DNA from: Talpa occidentalis
Lineage: Eukaryota > Chordata > Mammalia > Eulipotyphla > Talpidae
DNA: 64,000 bases
Reading direction: 5' to 3'
Assembly: GCF_014898055.3 (NCBI RefSeq)
Contig: NW_023601322.1
Coordinates: 71,018,740 to 71,082,739, forward strand
In this document: in pieces, positions 34,061 to 45,807 of the stretch
Position numbering within the stretch: position 1 is the stretch's first letter
Layout of the letters: each line of letters starts with the position of its first letter
Program-made: the position numbers and the translations under genes
The notes under the pieces: model-generated
Told to the model about the DNA's origin: nothing
The model's input: only the letters and a program-made list of their open reading frames with translations
Database searches by the model: none

Positions 34061-36021
34061 GGCAACTAAAAAGGCATATTTTTATTTTCTTAAGTATCAG
34101 TGTAGGACAATATATATATATATATATATAGAAAAATTTCATATGTGGAGAATCAAGGGGAGATTTTAACTTTTACTCCATGTACTTCTATATTATATTC
34201 ATCTTTATAACAAAAAGTTTAATTTGTAAAACTCAAAATTAGTTTTAACCCTAAGTTTATAGTTTCTGAGTTTGTAGTAGAAATGTTGATTTCTACTGTT
34301 GGTTCTATATTGAACAAGTCTTAATGCTCCCTGGGCTAAAAGGTAGGAATTAAGCAGAGACTACAAAGTTCTGCTCCTGCTCCTTCAATTTAAGTCTAAG
34401 AGCTTAGTTAGTTCTCAAAATTGCATTATTCAATCCTAGCTGTTTTAGGTACCATAACCCTCTAGCTTAGCACATTTTACACTTTTCATATTACTGTCAA
34501 TCATTCACTATATACATGTGTGTGTTCATCTGTATATGTAAATGTTTCCTTAGACACGCTCAGGAGGAAATAAGATTCGTAGAACCTGAGGGTAAATTTG
34601 TCATTAGAATTTAGGCATCAAAATTTTGCTCTGGGATTTCTGAGAGTCAAAAGCAAAATGTAACTGTAGTAAGCCATGACCATTCAGATTTTGCTATTCC
34701 CATTTAAAGGATACGAACACAGTATTTGTTTCTTGCAAAGGATCTGGTCCTGTAGGATGTGTTATTCTACTTTGCAATTCTTTCTTAGCCAAATGTTTCA
34801 ACTTATTTCAGTTGGAAAACTTGATCATCCATCAGTTACCTGCCAACACAGGTCTAAGTTTCTAACATGCATCAGTGTAAGGGAAAGCAGAGTCATCTTA
34901 GGAGTTTAAAAGCTGAAGAAAGACAGATGTCAACATTGTACTTCTGTTTGTATTTTACTACTAGAAGGTCACCCAACAACTGATAAAGAAAAAATGTGTG
35001 TATCTATACACAATATAATTATTTCAGAATCAATATTTTTTTCTATTGACTTTTAAAATCTGTTTGCATATAATATTTCATTTCCAATCCAGCTCTTCTA
35101 TGGTTTTTTTGTAGGCAGAAGTGATGAGGGACATGATCTTTGCAATATTTCATTTCATTATCTCTTATTACATGGTGGCCCAGAGTATAGCATGAATAAA
35201 GCTGTCTTGTCATCAAAATGCATTCATTCATTTAACATGTTCCTGAAAATAATGGAATGGTTGCTAAGCAATGCAGAAATTATACATTCCCAGTGAACTG
35301 TGCAGATTCTAAAAGCAAAAGTAGTTCTGGGAACTGGTATTAGTCTCCCCGGACTCCAAATAAATAAAGCCTAGAAAGTAGCATGCTCTAACTAATAGTC
35401 AAGGGGCTGTACCTTATCATTTTCCCTTCCTTCTGACCCAGGTTTCCAAAGTAACAAGACAGGGAAAATATACCCTACCAAATAGTGATATGAGTCTATG
35501 TATGGTCTAGAAATAGTTGGCAAGTTTATATTACATTATTTAAAAAAAAAAAAACTGTAGTTTAAAGAACGTATTCTTTTAATTAGAAAGTGAATTTATT
35601 TTAAATATATTAATCATGTTTCAATTGCAGAAATGCAAGCCTAATGCAGACTTAAGTAACAGAGACACAGGGAAACAGAGACACAAATAAAGACAAAAAA
35701 AAACACAAATTAATTTTTTTTTCAAAATAAATTATCCATAATCCAACCCTTGCCTTGCCTTGCCCTGCCCAAGATAATAGTTAGGGATATATTTATCAAT
35801 CATTTTTATATACATATGTAAAGCTGTTACCGGCTGTTATTTAGCATACTGCATACACTCATCCTAAATGTTATGGAGATAGCATTAATTTTTAAATATT
35901 TCGGTTGTTCCTAGCTGATCATTGTTATAAATAACTCAACTGTTCTATACAAATATTTTTAAAAGTAAGTACTTTTTTCACTGCAAATGTAAAGCCTGTA
36001 GAGAAGCCTCTGGACTGGCAA
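34061..36021. other. Unrecognised AT-rich sequence
   Basis: Contains a (TA)n run (34111-34130), A runs near 35543 and 35696, and short CCTTG units near 35749. No gene or family recognised. Confidence 0.45.
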
Positions 36022-36219
36022 CAGACACCTTGGGGATGAGGCTTCTCCTACTGAACAAGCGCTGAGCCAGATCAGATAAAGACAAATGCTGTGATGTGGA
36101 ATTCTCCAAAGACCTGTCAGATAAGTCAAACAGTGAGAATCTCTAGAGATGGAGCTTTTGGAGAGTGCCAGACCCATGTTGCCGCCTCCAGTGGCTGTTA
36201 GGATGCTGGTTTTTCAGCT
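36022..36219 (+). repeat. Left arm of a near-perfect inverted duplication
   Basis: This 198-bp arm matches the reverse complement of 36665-36861 with one substitution and one single-base length difference by eye (about 99%). Because the right arm interrupts a known-type repeat, this left arm is probably the source. Confidence 0.97.
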
Positions 36220-36365
36220 GTGGTTGTGAAACTGATGGTTTTCAAGATGACTGTGGATATCAGGAAAGGGGAATGGGAAGTGCAAGGCCAAACTCCCCAA
36301 AGTCTGCTGCTACTGAGATCCAGCCTTTTTTCTAAAATAATCCTCACTATATTGTTCGAAGCCTT

Positions 36366-37084
36366 TGGTTAATTCCAGAATTCTCCAGGGAAACAGAGCA
36401 ATGGTTGTATATAGATATATATGAGAAATATGTTTACTAGAAATTGATTCAAGGTCACTATGGAAGTCTAGAAATCCTACGATCTGCTTTCTACATGAGG
36501 AGAACCAGGAAAGTTGGCAGGTTATCAGACTTAGCATAATTCAGTCTGAGTCTGAAGGCTTGAGAACCAGGAGAGTCACTGGTTTAAATCCAAGTCAGAA
36601 TCCAAAGACCGCAAAACTAGCCGCACCCATACCCAAGGGCGGGAGAAGATGGAGGTCCTGATCAAGCTGAAAAACCAGCATCCTAACAGCCACTGGAGGC
36701 GGCAACATGGGTCTGGCACTCTCCAAAAGCTCCATCTCTAGAGATTCTCACTGTTTGACTTATCTGACAGGTCTTTGGAGAATTCCACATCACAGCATTT
36801 GTCTTCATCTGATCTGGCTCAGCGCTTGTTCAGTAGGAGAGCCTCATCCCCAAGGTGTCTGACCAAATTCACCCTTCCTTTACCTTTTGTTTTATTCAGT
36901 CCCTCAACAAATTGGAAGACAATCCTGCCTGTACTAATGAGAGTAGAAGTCGTTACTCAGTCTACCCAAGTGTGAATCTCTTCCAGGAACATCACAGACC
37001 CACCCAGAAATAATGTTTTGCTACCCATCTAGGTATCCCTGAGCCCAGTCAAAATGGCACAGAAAATTAAGCACCACAGTTAAC
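36366..37084 (+). repeat. Ancient dispersed repeat interrupted by the inverted duplication
   Basis: Begins CCAGAATTCTCCAGGGAAAC and ends AAATTAAGCACCACA. The order, including CAGTCTGAGTCTGAAGGC, ATTCAGTCCCTCAACAAATTGG, TACTCAGTCTACCC and CAGAAATAATGTTTTGCTA, is that of a widespread old mammalian repeat whose family name I cannot give with confidence. Its two halves (36366-36664 and 36862-37084) are separated by the right arm of the inverted duplication. Confidence 0.6.
36665..36861 (-). repeat. Right arm of the inverted duplication (inserted copy)
   Basis: The reverse complement of 36022-36219, 197 bp. It starts AGCTGAAAAACC and ends GGTGTCTG. It has no A-tail, no obvious target duplication and no terminal repeats, so it does not look like a retroposon or a DNA transposon. 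Confidence 0.97.
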
Positions 37085-37136
37085 ATCAAAATCACTCAAT
37101 GTAACATACCATGAAAGGACAAAAACCACAAGGTCA

Positions 37137-37411
37137 TTGGAGCCTCCCCTGGTGGCACAGGTGGTTGAGCGCAGCGCTGTGAAGCTGTCCGCAGCCTGTG
37201 TCATGCTGGTTCAATCCCGGCCGCCAGGGAGGGTCCCACATGGCGCGCAGACCTCTCCTCACGCCTGCTGCTCCCCTCAGCAGTGAATTTCGTCAGTCTG
37301 CCTGTTCTGTTCCCACTCTGTCTCTGGTGAATCCTCTCACCCTCCCGCGAATCTGGCCTGTACCCCAGTTCTTGTAGGTATGGATAAATAAATCTTTAAA
37401 AAAAAAAAAAA
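37137..37411 (+). mobile_element. tRNA-derived SINE, older type, nested in L1
   Basis: 11-bp duplication CCACAAGGTCA (37126-37136 and 37413-37423). Head GGAGCCTCCCCTGGTGGCAC, older readings GAATTTCGTCAGTCTGCC and GAATCCTCTCACCC, tail AAATAAATCTTTAAAAAA. Confidence 0.94.
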
Positions 37412-37974
37412 CCCACAAGGTCACATCATCAGAGGCAGACAACATACTCAGCAAAACTCTTTTATGATAAAAACTCTCAGAAAACTAGGAATTAAAGGAA
37501 ACTTCTTCAACCTGATAATGGATTGCTACAAATAACCAGAGCTAAAATACTTAATAATAAGATTGAATGCTCTTCCATTAAAGTTAGAAAGAAGCCAAGG
37601 ATGTCTAAGTCTGCTCTCATCACTTCCATTTGACATTATTCTGGAGAGTCTACTCGGTAATTAGACAAGAAAAAAAAATAATAATGCCTCTAGATTGGAA
37701 AGTAAGAAATAAAGCTATCTGTATTCAGTAAGATGTTATCTTGTGTAAAGAAAATCCTAAGGAATCCACATATAAAAGTCTATAGAGCTAGACTGCAAGT
37801 TTGGCAAATATGCAAAAATCAGTTGTCCTTCCCTGCACAAATAAGTAAAGCAAAAGTGAAATTATGAAGACATTTCCATTTACACTACCATGAGTGGGGA
37901 GAAAATATTTAGGAACAAGCTTAACACACAAGCTGAAAATTACAAACATTGGTAAAATAAAGAAGGTCTAAATA

Positions 37975-38095
37975 GGGCCTCCCCTGGTGGCACAGCAGTT
38001 GAGTGCTGGGCTGCGGGGCTGCCCACAGCCTCTGCAGCGCAGGTTCATTCCCCGGCCGCCGGCGAGGGTCCCACCAAAAAAACCCAAAAAAAACC
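37975..38095 (+). mobile_element. Head-only tRNA SINE, 121 bp, with its own duplication
   Basis: It has the head and B-box area (GGGCCTCCCCTGGTGGCACA to CGGCGAGGGTCCCACC) and then goes straight to an A-rich tail (from about 38075). The non-tRNA body, about 150 bases in full copies, is missing. A perfect 14-bp duplication AGAAGGTCTAAATA (37961-37974 and 38096-38109) shows that it inserted in this short form and was not cut down later. Its B box (GGTTCATTCCC) is mutated. Confidence 0.93.
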
Positions 38096-38870
38096 AGAAG
38101 GTCTAAATAAATGGAAAGACATCCCATAATCATGGACCAATAGACTTAATATTGCTAATACTCCTCCAATTGATCATCAGACTCACTGTAATTCTTGTCA
38201 AAATCTCAGCTGCCACTTTTGCTGAAATTGATAAACATCCTAAAATTCACAAGGAAAATCAAGTGATACTAATTAGCCAACAATTTTGAAAAAATTAAAG
38301 TTGGAGAACTCACATTTCCCCATTTTAAAATTGTCTTACATTAATCAAGAGGATGCGGTATTGATATAAGGATAAACATATACATCAATGGAATTGAATC
38401 AAGTCCATAAATAAATACTTACATCTAAGATTAATTGATTTTAACCAGGAAGCCAAGAAAATTCAATGGCGTAATAAAGACTTTCAATATGCGGTATTGG
38501 AATAACCATGCATCTGCAATGAAGCACAGTCTCATACCACATACAACAATTCATTGAAATTATGATGTCAGACAGAAGTACAAAATTAAACATCTTAGAA
38601 GAAAACGTTGTCAGTAAATCTTTGTAACTCTGGGTTAGTTAAATAAAGCCTTTTAGATATGACACAAAAAAGCACAAGTAATAAAAAAAAAAACTGGTCT
38701 TCATGAAAATTAGAAATTTTCATTCTTCAAAGGATACCATCAGATAATGAAAATAAAATGCACAGAATGGGGGGAAATCATGAAAAAAATGAACTCAAAT
38801 TATATGTCTCCAAAGACCTTGTATTACAGATTGTATTGCAATAAAGCTGTTATTTTAAAAATAATTCATG

Positions 38871-39179
38871 AACTTGACATTAAAAATTCAAGTAGATACA
38901 TGTATATGTACGTGTATACAAGTATACATACTAATATACACACAAACAATACAGATTCCCTGTATCAGTCCAAACATGTATTGCCTCATCTCTCTTCCAA
39001 AAAATATACTCATCACTTTTTGTGTCACTTAATATACATTCTCTGTACTTCTCAACACATATAACAGCATAGACATATTTATGAACACATTTCTTATTTT
39101 ATAATACACAGTTCTAAAAGAATTGATGCCTGAAAATGAGTACACATTGTTAATTATCTATTTACCTACTTATCATTAA
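38871..39179. other. Unrecognised AT-rich sequence
   Basis: TA/CA-rich (38900-38950). Nothing supported. Confidence 0.4.
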
Positions 39180-39935
39180 TATGAAGTCAAATTGCCTTAT
39201 AGAAATTTTACATCAACTTCCTTTAGTTGTAGCGTTGAGAGTTCACATTTCCATAGTTTCTGTAGTGCTGAATAGCATCATTCATTTTATCTTTGGCTGT
39301 CTCATATGCAAAATATTATATTTTTTAATTTGCATTTCTTTATGCAATGTTGGGATTTTCCTGTTCATGTCCTTAGCCCATTTTTCTTTTGGGGTGACTG
39401 CTGTTATCATATTGGTCATTTTATTATAAATTATTTGTAATATATAGAATGCAAAGAATAATTAACAGTCAAGTACGTGCCACCCAGAGAAACAAATGCT
39501 AACATTTTTTTATCAACTTCTTACTGATTCTTTAAAGAAAATTCTAAAACTAAAGTTGATGTCTCACCTGTTCCCCACCACACTACATTCCTAGTCTCCC
39601 TCTCTGGAGGTAACTCCTATCATAAATTTTACATTTTCAGGACATTTTATTTTCAAACATCTATATATACTTTAATAAATAACATATATAAGATTTCCAT
39701 ATAAAATATAATGTACTATACATAGCAATTAGCATTTTGGTTTTTTTACCCCAATATTTTTGAGATTGACCTATAGTGATCAAATAGCTCTATTTCATCT
39801 CTTTTACTGCATCAAAGTATGTCATTTTATGAATATACTACGGCCGATGTCTCTTTTCCTCTACTGAAGGGCATTTGGTTGTTAATGGCTTTTTGTTGAA
39901 ACAAATAATTATAATGAGCAGATTTTCATCTAGGT
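39180..39935 (-). repeat. Probable very old L1 fragment
   Basis: Reads like antisense old L1: TTTAATTTGCATTTCTTTATG, CCTTAGCCCATTTTTCTTTTGG, and near the end GGGCATTTGGTTGTTAATGGC with AATTATAATGAGCAG. Heavily diverged, with uncertain ends. Confidence 0.45.
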
Positions 39936-41264
39936 CTCCTATAGCAGATGTGCAGGAATCCCACTGCAACAGATTCTCAGGAGTTGAGAGGCCAGCTTAT
40001 AGACTTTATTTATCCTTAGTTTAAGGAACTAATGTCAAATCCCTCCTAGAATTTCACACTCCCATTTGGACAAGCAAAGCCCCTGGCCATAGGGAATGTG
40101 CCTTCTGGTATGTGTCTAGAGGGAGTCCAGACTTTTGAGTCCTACGTCTTTGCATCCTTGACCATCCCTCACATTGTCTGATATTTTTAAGGCATCTCAT
40201 TGTCTAGTTCATTTACTTCTGATTAGTAGTAAAACTGAGGGTCTCCATAAGTTGACAAATGAATTTTATTGATTTTAAAACATAACTCCTATTTAAAACA
40301 TACAACCTTGTTGATTTGGCACCATGCTGAATGAGACTTTGCATGTGTCCAACTATAGTTAAAAAAAAAAAAAAGATTTTATAATAGGCACGTGAAATAG
40401 TCTGTCACAAATCAAGAGTAAATTTTTTGGATATCTCTCCTTTTGAAATAGTAATAATTGATAAAAATGAAGAACCAATGTTTCTGATTAAGAAGGCAAT
40501 TTAGGAAACTGATTTCTCAACAGAGTGGTCTGTAGTTTGGCTCCTTTTTGATTGAGTTTTTTTAAGCCATAGAAATCAGTCTATTCCTTTCTGAAAATGC
40601 CATTGGAGAGGACGTTCTAGCTTAAAAATGCTTGAATTATTTAGAATTGGGGTAGCTTGGGCAAGAGCTCCTTGGGCACAGCTGGGATGTACAGCCCACA
40701 GTCTGGATGATTACCAGGCATGCCCCAGGGCTTCAAGGGTCTCCCAGGGGATAGACAGAAGCATTTTCAAATAAAATCTCTCAAATTTGTGTTCGGTCTG
40801 GAAAAGACCTCCTCCTCTAAACACTGGACAGGATTCTGATCAAAGCCATTTAAACAGCATTGAGAAAGGTCTTTAATTTCAATCTATTTCAAACAGATTG
40901 CCCAAATAAACGGTCCCCAATAAATGAGCTAGTAAATTAGTAGGAGTCAGTACACAGCCCAGGATGCTATTCGTATCTTATCAATTATGACTTAGTCATG
41001 ATTTATTAGAATGTTTCATGACAATAAGAAATTGAAGGATTACAGTAATTATAAAGCAGCAGTTTGAAAATACAGCAGTGTGTTTTCAAATGAATACTTG
41101 ACAGATTTTTCAGTGTGGCTTCATCCTGTCTGTCTATTACATTCTGATGGGTGATACAGACATCCCAATGCAGTTTTTAAGATCAGACCCACATTTGCTT
41201 AGAACATACAGATATTTCTATTTGACTCGTACATGTGGCTATTCCACTCATTGGAAGCTCTGCT
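39936..41264. other. Unrecognised sequence
   Basis: An A run near 40360-40374. Nothing supported. Confidence 0.45.
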
Positions 41265-41430
41265 GATAGTCTGCCTTTTCACCTCATACTGCCAACTGCC
41301 TGTTTGAAAATGCTAAGCTCCAAGAGGACAGAACTCATTTCTGCCTTTGTTCCCCCTGCAACGAATCCCAGCCACAGAATAGCTCATTCTATCTCAAAAC
41401 CAAACCACCCAGACACTTGAGGTTTGTCCC
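41265..41430 (+). repeat. Possible L2-like LINE 3' end
   Basis: AATGCTAAGCTCCAAGAGGACAGAACTCATTTCTGCC-type wording (41309-41345) matches the L2 3' region. Weak. Confidence 0.4.
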
Positions 41431-42884
41431 CTGAATCTGAGGATGATCAGTGTCCCTTTCTTACTCCTTGACTTGCCCAGGAGCCTTATCCTATAGGCTT
41501 CTGCCAAAAGTAGGGCACATTTTTGCAACCAGGGCATCCTGTCTTATTCCTGTTGTAGGGGGTAGTATCAGAACTACCCAAATCTCAAATTCCCATGCAC
41601 CCCTTCCGTAACTTTCGTCCTGTTTTCTCCTAGTGGCTCAACCTTCTGGATACCTTCATCAGAAAACTCTTACTGGCCTTGCTTCACCCACAGACAGCCT
41701 AACTCCTAGGGAGCTGACGCTGTCCTGGACTAAGCCTTAGCCGAAGCCCAGTTCCTCAGTAGAAAAGGCTCTGCTCCTGATCTTCTGCAGTCGGGCTTGG
41801 ACTGCCCCCTTGCTTGGGCAGAGGGGAGGAGAAGTCAGTGAGGTAAGAGGATTTAGTCAAGTCAGGATTATGGACCTGTAATTAGTCCTTTAGATTGTAT
41901 TCTAAATGTGCAGGAGTGCACTGAAGGCTTGCAAAGGAGGGGAGTGATTTATGCTACAGAACAACTATTCAGGCAGCTGAACAGAGACTAATTTGTAGAT
42001 GGCAACTCAGAAGCACAGCGTCCAGTGAGAGGCTCTCTCTCTGTGGTGATGTACTACCTGCTTTGTGCAGGGGCACCTTCATTTTATTTTCAAACATCTC
42101 CCTCTAGACACATGTGCTCATAGTCCATGAGCACAGCAGTGAGACCGACGAGCAGACGGCATCCGGAAGCAAGTTGCCATGGGGGCGAAGGTGAGGACCC
42201 AAATAAGCTGGATTGTGGGATAAAATACAGGACACCCGGTGAGCCTTGAATTTCAGATAAACAAAAAATTGGTTGTGGGTATAAGCACGCCACACAGTAC
42301 CTCCTCATACTAAAAAACTACTCATTACTTATCTGAAATTCAAATTTAACTGGCCATTGTGTTGCTATTGTGTCCTATGTCGGGCACCCTATAAGTAAGC
42401 GCTTCTAAATGAAGAGTCTGATTTAACTAACAGGAAAATAGTTAGGATGTGCAAAAATCTCTTAAGTCTCCACTTTTCATTTTTGGTTGGAGTCTAGGTT
42501 AAAGTCAAAATAAGAACATCATGTTATTAATATTAGAATTAAGTGGAAATTATTTACACCATAGGCTCAGCTCACACTTCTTTATAGGAAGGCTGAGACT
42601 GCTAAATAAAAAAAAATTTAAATGTCCTGATGATCCATATTCTATATTCTATACCATCTAAGTATGTCTCTACCCTAACTTCCTTTCTGCTCCAAAGAAA
42701 ATTTTGTCATATTTTCTTGCATAAAGGTGGGAATAATCCAGCAGAATACTTAAACACTCACTGCGTTAGCTGGTCCGTGTTCACACATCTTTGGTTGTGC
42801 CTTAGACTACCCAGGGATGGCAAGAACAATGCATGCCCCTACCCTCACACAAAGCTCCCCAAGCCTCTTCTGAGTAGAATTGCA
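41431..42884. other. Unrecognised sequence
   Basis: Nothing supported. Confidence 0.45.
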
Positions 42885-43020
42885 TCGTGGTTACAGAGCT
42901 TAGGCTCGGCAGCCTGCCAGACTTGGCTTTGAGTCTCATGTTGGCTACTGAAAATCTGTGTGAACACAAATTAGGTTTAGTTTTCACATTTGGAAAAACA
43001 AAAACAGAGGTACCCGATAA
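42885..43020 (+). repeat. MIR-like SINE fossil
   Basis: Tracks the MIR core in order (GGTTACAGAGCTTAGGCTC, GACTTGGCTTTGAGTCTCAT, GTTTTCACATTTGGAAAAAC), diverged. Confidence 0.5.
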
Positions 43021-44083
43021 CATGGATGCAACGCAAACCCTTTCCAAGTGAGAAAGCATTCAGAGCAGTGCTGGAGTGCGGGTCTCCAGTGCTCACTCCT
43101 GCGCCTGTGGGTGTTCACAAACGTGGGTGTTCACAAACGTTAGCGTTCACAAACTGAAGAGTCCCTGACATAACACTATGTTCTAGATGTTGATATAGGT
43201 GGCTTACAATGTGTTCCCCAGAAGCAGACCCAAGCAGGAGTGTTCATGTGAAAGCAATTTAACAGCAATTGTTCTCAGGAAAGTGGGAGAATGGCAGCGG
43301 GAAGTGGGAAGGAAAGCGGTCACACTAGAGTGTGGTACCAAGCCAAGTTCACAGAGGGTAGCTTTGGGTGGGCCCTGTGGGGATGGTCCAAAGACGGGAG
43401 AGGTCACAGTTCAGACTTGACCCTCTTAGGGAGCAAGGCGACTGCATGGTCACAGCCACTGGTGAAGGGAATGCCCCTGGCAGATGTCCACAGGTCCCTG
43501 CAGGGGCAGTGAGTTAAGACAGCTGGAGTGCAGCCCTTCCACAAAGAGAGAAAGGTGCTGGCTAGGGGGAGTAAAACTTCACCAGAACCTGTAAGCATAA
43601 AAAAGGAAGCTAATGGGATATGGGAGGAAAACTGGTAACACCCCCTCACTGAGTCTGAAGCAAAAATCCTGTGTGGGAAAAGGACACTCAAGGGTGTGGC
43701 TCATACTCATTTTTTTCATGGTATACCTTCAGACAGAGAGGCATGGACATTTTTCTGGGATGGCATGGAAAATTGTTTGCAAACTTTGCTTAATAAAGGG
43801 CAATTTCTGAAATCCAAGTTGTGATATACAAGTCTGCAGTACTTATTCACATGGCTTTGATGGAGGACAAGAACAATGGGGGAAGAAGAGATTAGCACAA
43901 CCATCAACACAGTTGAGAAACTAGTATCCCAAGGAGCAGATGACACTAGTATCCTAGGGCAGTCTAAAGATATCGAGATTGAGCCAACAGACCCCAAAGG
44001 TAAAGATATGGAGATTGAGTCCATTGTAGACTCTCCCAGTCCCTTTCAAATTCTACATAGTTATCCAAAATTAGCCACCAACT
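43021..44083. other. Unrecognised sequence
   Basis: Includes a 16-bp-unit tandem at 43108-43155 (GGGTGTTCACAAACGT, about 2.5 copies). The frame at 43876-44085 (69 codons, acidic, MGEEEISTTINTVEKL) is unrecognised and not called. Confidence 0.4.
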
Positions 44084-44518
44084 GACAGCTTACAAGGAGT
44101 GACCCCTCCCAAACAAAAGAAGACTATATCAGTGCAATCTCTGCACTGGCTGGGGCAGCATCCATCTGCCCACATGTGACTATGCAGGTGCTTCTTTTAC
44201 CAACCTGTGACCTGTCAAGGCCACCTGCCTGCAACCATGCAGGCCTCTCTTAGCAAACCTGTCCCTTCTGGGACACTTCTTCCTGCCTGCTTGTGTCTCT
44301 TCAAGTGTCTAACTGTTTCATCCCTTCCTAATAAACCTGCCCTTTAAATGTAACTAATGTCTCTGTCTCGTGGAAAAACTCGAAGGGGAAACCCACCACC
44401 TGCCTGTTGCTGAAACAGGAGCTCTGGTGAAACCTTTCCCAGAGTGAACCAAAGTACCCCGCACTCCAAACCCACAGACTCCAAAATCGACAACAGCTTC
44501 CCCTTTCAGCATAACTCA
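44084..44518 (+). repeat. Possible old LTR-like segment
   Basis: Has a CCTAATAAACCTGCCC polyadenylation-signal region (AATAAA at 44330-44335) followed by CTAATGTCTCTGTCTCG, an arrangement seen in retroviral R/U5 regions. No matching target duplication found; ends guessed from TG and CA. Confidence 0.25.
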
Positions 44519-45596
44519 GCTACTAAAAAATATTACACAGATAACCATCCCATCACTGAGATCCAAAAAATGGTAACTACTTAAATAAGATAAATGTAAA
44601 CACATCAAATAGAACAAGGGACAAAGGACACAAACACAACTGACAAAAGAAAAATTAAAAATTGATAATAAATATAAAATTGTTGCCAAAACTCTCCAAT
44701 AAGCAAAGAAATTTATTTTAAACTATTAGATACTAGTTTTCACCAACCAGAACTGGTGATGACTTTCATAGTCATGCATGTAGGGAAATGAGCACTCGAT
44801 GACAATGTTATTACAAGTCTATAACTTGCAAGTCTACAACTTTCCTAGAAGACAATTTGATAAAATATATTAAAATACATAGCAATGCAGACCCTGTATT
44901 GAAACAATTAAACTTCAAGAAGTATTTACCTAGAAAATAATCAATGCATATAAAAATTTCATTTCAATAATCTATTATAACTTAAGATATTTAAAAATTA
45001 CAAATACTACAAATATTTACCAATGGAGTGATCCATTAAATGACCAGAGGTCTATAAAGTACCATAACTAACTCCTAGTCATTTTAAATGCTGTAGAGAT
45101 CTACTGACAGATGAAGTTTTTAATCATATATTGTAAAATATGAACAGTGTGATCCAATCTAAATATAGAAGCAAGTCTGAAAGGATATATATCCAAATGT
45201 TAATAACCGTTATCTTCAGGTGTTGGGGAGAACTTTTAATTTCTTCTTGCTTATCTGTGTTTTTCTAATTGTTCTACAGTACACAGGCATTGCTTGAGTA
45301 ATAAAAAACATTATAAGATAAGAAGATAGCTCCTCTCTGTGCTTAGTTAAAAAGGAAGTACTCTCAGAAATTGGGCAGCAACGAATATTTTTCCATTGTG
45401 TTAATTTCCTGTTCCATTAGCATGTGTAATAAGCAACCTGACAAGCAAACAAGGAAAGCAATGGAGACCATCCCTTTCCAGCACTTACCTTAGCCAGCAA
45501 GTTGGAGCCTCAGGAATGAATCCGTGGGCCTCACATTTATAAAAAACATCTTCAGTCACGCTAAGGATTCATATGAACTAAAGTAGTCCTTAGAAG
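44519..45596. other. Unrecognised AT-rich sequence
   Basis: Nothing supported. Confidence 0.45.
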
Positions 45597-45768
45597 TGTT
45601 AGGGGGAAAAGGATGTCCTAAAGCTAATTCCATACAGGCTTTGTAGACTCCACCCCCCACTCCAGACCAAAGCCAAAAGACAATGGGAACTCCAAATCCC
45701 ATCACCACCAAAGGGAAGGGTGCTGGGACCTGAGGGTGGGGTTATAGGACATCCTTTTCCCCCTAACA
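45597..45768. mobile_element. Short non-autonomous element with 24-bp terminal inverted repeats
   Basis: A 172-bp unit. Bases 45597-45620 (starting TGTTAGGGGG) are the exact reverse complement of 45745-45768. The interior (about 124 bp) contains no open frame of note. A possible 4-bp flanking repeat GAAG lies at 45593-45596 and 45769-45772. The structure fits a MITE-like DNA transposon remnant, but no transposase is present and I cannot name the superfamily. The TTAGG start recalls mariner-type ends, though the TA duplication is not found outside them. Confidence 0.65.
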
Positions 45769-45807
45769 GAAGAGCACTCCTTTCTAGTAGTTGCTGCCTC
45801 ACTGAAT

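Larger units (their letters stand above)
37095..38870 (+). mobile_element. Old L1 ORF2 fragment with two nested SINEs
   Basis: Sense sequence from the reverse transcriptase region onward: ATGATAAAAACTCTCAGAAA, TCATCACTTCCATTTGACAT, AAATGGAAAGACATCCCATA, GATGCGGTATTGATATAAGG, then the C-terminal region to about 38870. Full of stops and indels. SINEs at 37137-37411 and 37975-38095 split it. Confidence 0.82.

Noticed and set aside
36365..37084. DNA transposon with 198-bp terminal inverted repeats at 36022-36861
   Set aside because: The span between the arms and the sequence beyond the right arm are parts of the same older repeat, so the arms do not bound one element; no target duplication is seen.
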